Source: NIOZ-UU35 sp964344175 (GTDB lineage Bacteria > Chloroflexota > Anaerolineae > Anaerolineales > UBA11858). Taken from it: a DNA stretch of 64,000 nt. The stretch is taken from NCBI GenBank assembly GCA_964344175.1, contig CAYFMI010000003.1, forward strand, positions 18,599-82,598. Reading direction: 5' to 3'. The notes beneath the pieces are model-generated. The model was not told the DNA's origin. It ran no database searches and saw nothing but the letters and a program-made list of their open reading frames with translations. Of this stretch, positions 61,095-64,000 are shown one piece after another (the first letter of the stretch is position 1; each line of letters begins with the position of its first letter). The position numbers and the translations under genes were made by a program.

Positions 61095-62584
61095 TGAAGC
61101 GCATTACTATCGATCCTATCACCCGTCTTGAAGGTCACGGGAAAATCGAGATCTTTCTCGATGCGGAAGGCAATGTTGAAAACGCCTATCTCCAGATCCC
61201 AGAGTTACGCGGCTTTGAGCAATTCTCAGTTGGAAGACCCGCCGAAGAAATGCCCCGCATCACCAACCGCATCTGTGGTGTATGCCCTGAGGCACACCAC
61301 ATGGCCGGAACCAAAGCCCTGGATGCACTCTTCCAGGTAGAGCCGCCCTCGGTGGTCAAGAAAATCCGCGAGATGTTCTACTCGGCGTTCTATTGCACCG
61401 ATCACACGGTTCACTTTTACGCTCTGGGTGCGCCTGACTTTGTGATCGGCCCTGACGGCCCTCCGGCTGAGCGCAATATCTTGGGTGTAATCCACAAAGT
61501 TGGGCTAGAAATTGGCGGACAGGTCATTGCCTGCCGCAAACGCAATCACGAAGTCATCCAATGGCTGGGCGGGCGCGGCGTACACCCGGTGGCAGGCTTA
61601 CCCGGTGGCTGGAGCGTGGCTGTCACTGAAGAAATGCGGCAGGACATCGAGAAGATTGCTCGCGAGAACATCGAGTTCGCACAGTTCAGTCTACAACTCT
61701 TCGCCGATGTCGTCCTCGGAAATCAGGCCTATGTTGATCTGATTCTCTCCGATGCCTTTGCCCACAGCACCTACTATATGGGCCTGGTTGATGAGAATAA
61801 CCACGTCAACTTCTACGATGGTTTAGTGCGTGTGACCAGCCCCGATGGGGAAGAGTTCGTCAAGTATCACGCCGACGACTATGCCAAACATGTGGCCGAG
61901 CATGTAGAACCCTGGTCGTACCTGAAGTTCCCCTACCTGAAAGACGTTGGCTGGAATGGCTTTACCGATGGGAAAGACAGCGGCATCTACTGCGCAACAC
62001 CGTTATCACGCCTGAATGCATCTGATGGTATGGCTACGCCGCTGGCCCAGGAACATTTCGAGAAATTCTATGAAACCCTGGGAAGCCAGAAGGTCAACGG
62101 GCGCTACCAACCGGTGCACGCTCGCCTGGCAACGCACTGGGCACGCCTGGTAGAATTGCTCTATGCCGCCGAACGCATGCTAGAATTGGCAACCGATCCT
62201 GAGATCACCGATCCTAACGTGCGCCCCGTCGTCACCAATACCCCCAATGAGGGCATCGGCTGTGTCGAAGCGCCGCGCGGCACCCTCACCCATCACTACA
62301 AGACTGATGAGAACGGCATTTTGACCAAAGTCAACTTGATTGTGGGCACGACCAACAACAACGCGCCCATCGCTATGTCCATTAAGAAGGCTGCTCAGGG
62401 TCTTATCACCAAGGGTACCAATGTAAGCGAGGGCATCTTGAACATGATCGAGATGGCCTTCCGCAACTACGACCCCTGCATGTCTTGTGCAACCCACTCA
62501 CTGCCAGGGCAAATGCCGCTCGAAGTCGTCATCCGCAACGCCGACGGCGAAGTCATTGATGTTCTGAGCCAATATATTAACTGA
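61094..62584 (+). CDS. mvhA: [NiFe]-hydrogenase large subunit (MvhA, group 3c-like)
   Basis: The large subunit holds the Ni-Fe active site. The 496-residue precursor has the N-terminal motif RICGVCPEAHH and the C-terminal motif DPCMSCATH, four cysteines in all. Cleavage by the protease encoded next should occur after the histidine, removing a 28-residue tail (SLPGQMPLEV... SQYIN). The start ATG shares one base with the mvhG stop, and AAGGAG lies upstream. Sequence and mvhD/G/hdrA context support group 3c, H2 oxidation coupled to bifurcation. Confidence 0.94.
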   Translation: MKRITIDPITRLEGHGKIEIFLDAEGNVENAYLQIPELRGFEQFSVGRPAEEMPRITNRICGVCPEAHHMAGTKALDALFQVEPPSVVKKIREMFYSAFYCTDHTVHFYALGAPDFVIGPDGPPAERNILGVIHKVGLEIGGQVIACRKRNHEVIQWLGGRGVHPVAGLPGGWSVAVTEEMRQDIEKIARENIEFAQFSLQLFADVVLGNQAYVDLILSDAFAHSTYYMGLVDENNHVNFYDGLVRVTSPDGEEFVKYHADDYAKHVAEHVEPWSYLKFPYLKDVGWNGFTDGKDSGIYCATPLSRLNASDGMATPLAQEHFEKFYETLGSQKVNGRYQPVHARLATHWARLVELLYAAERMLELATDPEITDPNVRPVVTNTPNEGIGCVEAPRGTLTHHYKTDENGILTKVNLIVGTTNNNAPIAMSIKKAAQGLITKGTNVSEGILNMIEMAFRNYDPCMSCATHSLPGQMPLEVVIRNADGEVIDVLSQYIN

Positions 62585-62589
62585 CGACC

Positions 62590-62627
62590 GATCGCCGACG
62601 GCCGACTTCGGTCGGTCGTCGGCGATC
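62590..62627 (+). other. Very stable UUCG-capped hairpin between mvhA and the protease gene
   Basis: A 17-bp stem with one G-U pair is capped by a C(UUCG)G tetraloop (loop at 62607-62610). No T-run follows, so it is not a rho-independent terminator. It sits just after the mvhA stop and before the GAGGAG of the next gene. It may protect the 3' end of the upstream message or lower expression of the protease gene. Confidence 0.7.
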
Positions 62628-62643
62628 ACATCGAGGAGCTACC

Positions 62644-63129
62644 TTGAAAACACTTGTTGTTGGTCTTGGCAACCCCATCCTTACCGATGACGGCGTGGGC
62701 GTGAAAGTGGCCTATGCTGTGGATGATGCGCTAGAAAACTCGCCTGCCAAAGAAAATATCACCGTCACCGAAGCCAGCGTGGGCGGGCTACGCCTGATGG
62801 AATTGATCGTGGGCTACGAACGCGTCATTCTAATTGACGCCATCATGCACACAAACAACGGGCATAAACCCGGCACCATCTTCCAAATGACCACCCAAGA
62901 TCTGCGCGAGATCAGCCCTACCCAACATAGCGCATCCCCACACGACACATCTCTGATCACCGCCCTAGAAATGGCCGATCGCATTGGGATGCCAGTCCCC
63001 ACAGATATTCTCATCTTCGCCGTAGAAGTGGAGAATATCCTTGAATTTAGTGATACGCCAACACCTGCGGTCGCTGCGGCTATCCCACAAGTCACCAAAA
63101 TGGTGCTGAAGGTACTTGGTCTTGCCTGA
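62644..63129 (+). CDS. [NiFe]-hydrogenase maturation protease (HyaD/HycI family)
   Basis: The 161-residue product trims the large-subunit tail after nickel is inserted. It has VVGLGNPILTDDGVGVKVA with the metal-binding Asp, ASVGGLRLMELIVGYERVILIDAIM, and HSASPHDTSL with candidate His ligand. The start is TTG, with GAGGAG about 7 bp upstream. It directly follows mvhA. Confidence 0.92.
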   Translation: MKTLVVGLGNPILTDDGVGVKVAYAVDDALENSPAKENITVTEASVGGLRLMELIVGYERVILIDAIMHTNNGHKPGTIFQMTTQDLREISPTQHSASPHDTSLITALEMADRIGMPVPTDILIFAVEVENILEFSDTPTPAVAAAIPQVTKMVLKVLGLA

Positions 63130-63173
63130 AGACATGACAAATATCACAACTTAAAAAATCGGTTTCTGTGTCG

Positions 63174-63182
63174 TGATACAAT
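63174..63182 (+). promoter_or_regulatory. Extended -10 promoter giving a leaderless mRNA
   Basis: TGATACAAT (TG, one base, TACAAT at 63177-63182) ends 6 nt before the ATG at 63189. No Shine-Dalgarno sequence is present, and no good -35 is seen. It allows the regulator to be transcribed separately from the hydrogenase genes. Confidence 0.6.
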
Positions 63183-63188
63183 CATGCT

Positions 63189-63839
63189 ATGGAGGCGATT
63201 CGCATTCTTCTGGTGGACGATCACGCCATACTTCGAGATGGCATCCGGTCGTTGCTGGAAAAACATCCCCGCCTGAGGGTGATCGGTGAGGCCGGAGATG
63301 GGCGTGTCGCCGTAGAGCTTTCCCGTCAACTCAACCCCGATATTATCATTATGGATGTTGCCATGCCGCTGCTAAACGGGCTGGAAGCAACCGCGCAGAT
63401 CAAGCAATTTTTGCCATCTGCCAAAGTGATTGTGCTCTCTATGTATGATTACGAGAGCTATATCCGCCAGGCATTGGCATCAGGAGCAGCAGGATATATT
63501 CTTAAAGATGCCTGCGCTCAAGAGTTGGTAGATGCCATCTTCGCCGTAGAAAAGGGGGAGGCCGTACTATCCCCGGCAATTACCCGGTTGGTGATCGAGG
63601 ACTACCTACGTTGGGGCGAAATCCGCCCCGAAGAGCCCGAAAGCGATCTCACTACCCGCGAACGAGAAGTGTTGCAACTCATTGCTGAAGGCTATACCAA
63701 CAAAGAGATTGCCGAGATTTTGTGTATATCCATTAAGACCGTACAGGCGCACCGCGCTAACCTGATGGAGAAACTCGGCCTGCACAACAAGGGGGATCTG
63801 ATCAAATACGCCATTCGCAAGAAAATCATCGAAATTTAA
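63189..63839 (+). CDS. NarL/FixJ-type response regulator
   Basis: The 216-residue product has a receiver (ILLVDDHAILRDGIRSLL, phosphate acceptor Asp56 in IIIMDVAMP, and KVIVLSMYDYESY) and a C-terminal LuxR-type helix-turn-helix (LTTREREVLQLIAEGYTNKEIAEILCISIKTVQAHRANLMEKLGL). It probably binds DNA when phosphorylated. A kinase is not encoded next to it, though the sensor kinase at 52338 and hybrid at 54346 are candidates. It has its own leaderless promoter. Confidence 0.9.
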   Translation: MEAIRILLVDDHAILRDGIRSLLEKHPRLRVIGEAGDGRVAVELSRQLNPDIIIMDVAMPLLNGLEATAQIKQFLPSAKVIVLSMYDYESYIRQALASGAAGYILKDACAQELVDAIFAVEKGEAVLSPAITRLVIEDYLRWGEIRPEEPESDLTTREREVLQLIAEGYTNKEIAEILCISIKTVQAHRANLMEKLGLHNKGDLIKYAIRKKIIEI

Positions 63840-63852
63840 TTGCCCAAACCCC

Positions 63853-63881
63853 TTGACATTTTAGAACATGTGTTCTATATT
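63853..63881 (+). promoter_or_regulatory. Near-consensus promoter
   Basis: TTGACA (63853-63858), a 17-bp spacer and TATATT (63876-63881) drive the gene cut by the window end. Two operators overlap it. Confidence 0.75.
63862..63877. promoter_or_regulatory. LexA-like operator 1
   Basis: TAGAACATGTGTTCTA is a near-perfect interrupted palindrome with core GAAC-N4-GTTC, matching the Gram-positive-type LexA (DinR) box. It sits in the promoter spacer, so repressor binding would block RNA polymerase. Confidence 0.55.
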
Positions 63882-63883
63882 AT

Positions 63884-63899
63884 TAAAATACATGTTCTA
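63884..63899. promoter_or_regulatory. LexA-like operator 2 (degenerate)
   Basis: TAAAATACATGTTCTA matches operator 1 at 12 of 16 positions, with an intact right half TGTTCTA. It overlaps the expected transcription start near 63888. Confidence 0.45.
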
Positions 63900-63946
63900 A
63901 GCGACGAGCTGCGACTTTGCCGCTTAAATCTATCAGGAGGTTTCGC

Positions 63947-64000
63947 ATGTTGTCCAACCTATCTATCTTCCCCAATCGGCTGCGCCTCCAACGCGGCCTA
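63947..64000 (+). CDS. Unidentified gene, 3' partial
   Basis: The ATG at 63947 follows AGGAGG by 6 bp. Only 18 codons (MLSNLSIFPNRLRLQRGL) are inside the window, too few to identify the product. The LexA-like operators suggest a damage-inducible or otherwise repressed gene. Confidence 0.6.
   Translation, partial: MLSNLSIFPNRLRLQRGL

Noticed and set aside
62590..62627. Rho-independent terminator
   Set aside because: No T-run follows the stem, and the next gene lies in the same direction with a normal ribosome-binding site.
1..64000. CRISPR array, tRNA, rRNA or tmRNA genes
   Set aside because: No regularly spaced direct repeats with spacers, no cloverleaf pattern and no rRNA-like stretch were noticed by eye. 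A tmRNA gene was looked for near smpB and not seen. A tRNAscan or Rfam search was not possible.

Overview
The window looks like a chromosomal segment of a Chloroflexota bacterium, most likely class Anaerolineae. This is inferred from gene content (large TPR proteins, a CRP/FNR-linked Hdr/Etf/hydrogenase locus, many secreted or membrane proteins without outer-membrane machinery, an LCP-family cell-wall enzyme) and from recurring leaderless promoters. No rRNA, tRNA, CRISPR array or intact insertion sequence was found. The sequence begins and ends inside genes.

Layout. (1) 1-5965: the tail of a secreted propeller/amidase protein, an M23-type lipoprotein, then a glycosyltransferase / methyltransferase / glycosyltransferase cluster. 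(2) 6051-13659: a four-repeat secreted protein, a strong terminator, proline dehydrogenase, a leaderless VanW-like/beta-lactamase-fold serine hydrolase, and a minus-strand run of phosphohexomutase, TatD and polyprenyl synthase. (3) 14067-22390: NifS-type cysteine desulfurase with its natural partner MnmA, two small hypotheticals, an S9 peptidase, TrmI, a zinc-ribbon protein, a CoA-type Nudix enzyme, a lipoprotein and ribosomal protein L25. (4) 22514-32181: a divergent beta-helix-like membrane protein and a three-gene set of a membrane anchor, a 1793-residue TPR protein and a 983-residue caspase-fold (C25/CHAT-like) putative peptidase. The divergent intergenic region carries a 113-bp MITE-like palindrome. 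(5) 32261-46976: housekeeping and envelope genes (uridine phosphorylase, phosphoesterase, S41 protease, LCP protein, SmpB, phytol kinase-like protein, an ammonia-lyase with a variant cofactor triad, ErpA, SH3b protein, DUF3048 protein with an inserted domain, kinase, DUF4342, transaldolase). (6) 47292-63839: a 16.5-kb one-direction locus joining an HdrD-like protein, EtfBA, an EMO-like membrane oxidoreductase, three two-component proteins, HdrCBA, MvhDGA, a hydrogenase maturation protease and a NarL-type regulator. (7) 63853-64000: a promoter with two LexA-like operators and the first 18 codons of a gene.

How the genes work together. The last large locus is the most interesting. H2 oxidised by the MvhAG hydrogenase would pass electrons through MvhD to HdrA, where flavin bifurcation could reduce ferredoxin and HdrBC. 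EtfAB and the EMO-like protein could join this, or an acyl-CoA/hydroxyacid pool, to menaquinone. A perfect CRP/FNR-type palindrome, a 21-codon leader ORF abutting the first gene, and embedded sensor kinases suggest layered control. The TPR/caspase-like trio is a second candidate for an undescribed system. Functional statements about both are inferences from motifs and gene order. All comparisons were made by eye, without database searches.
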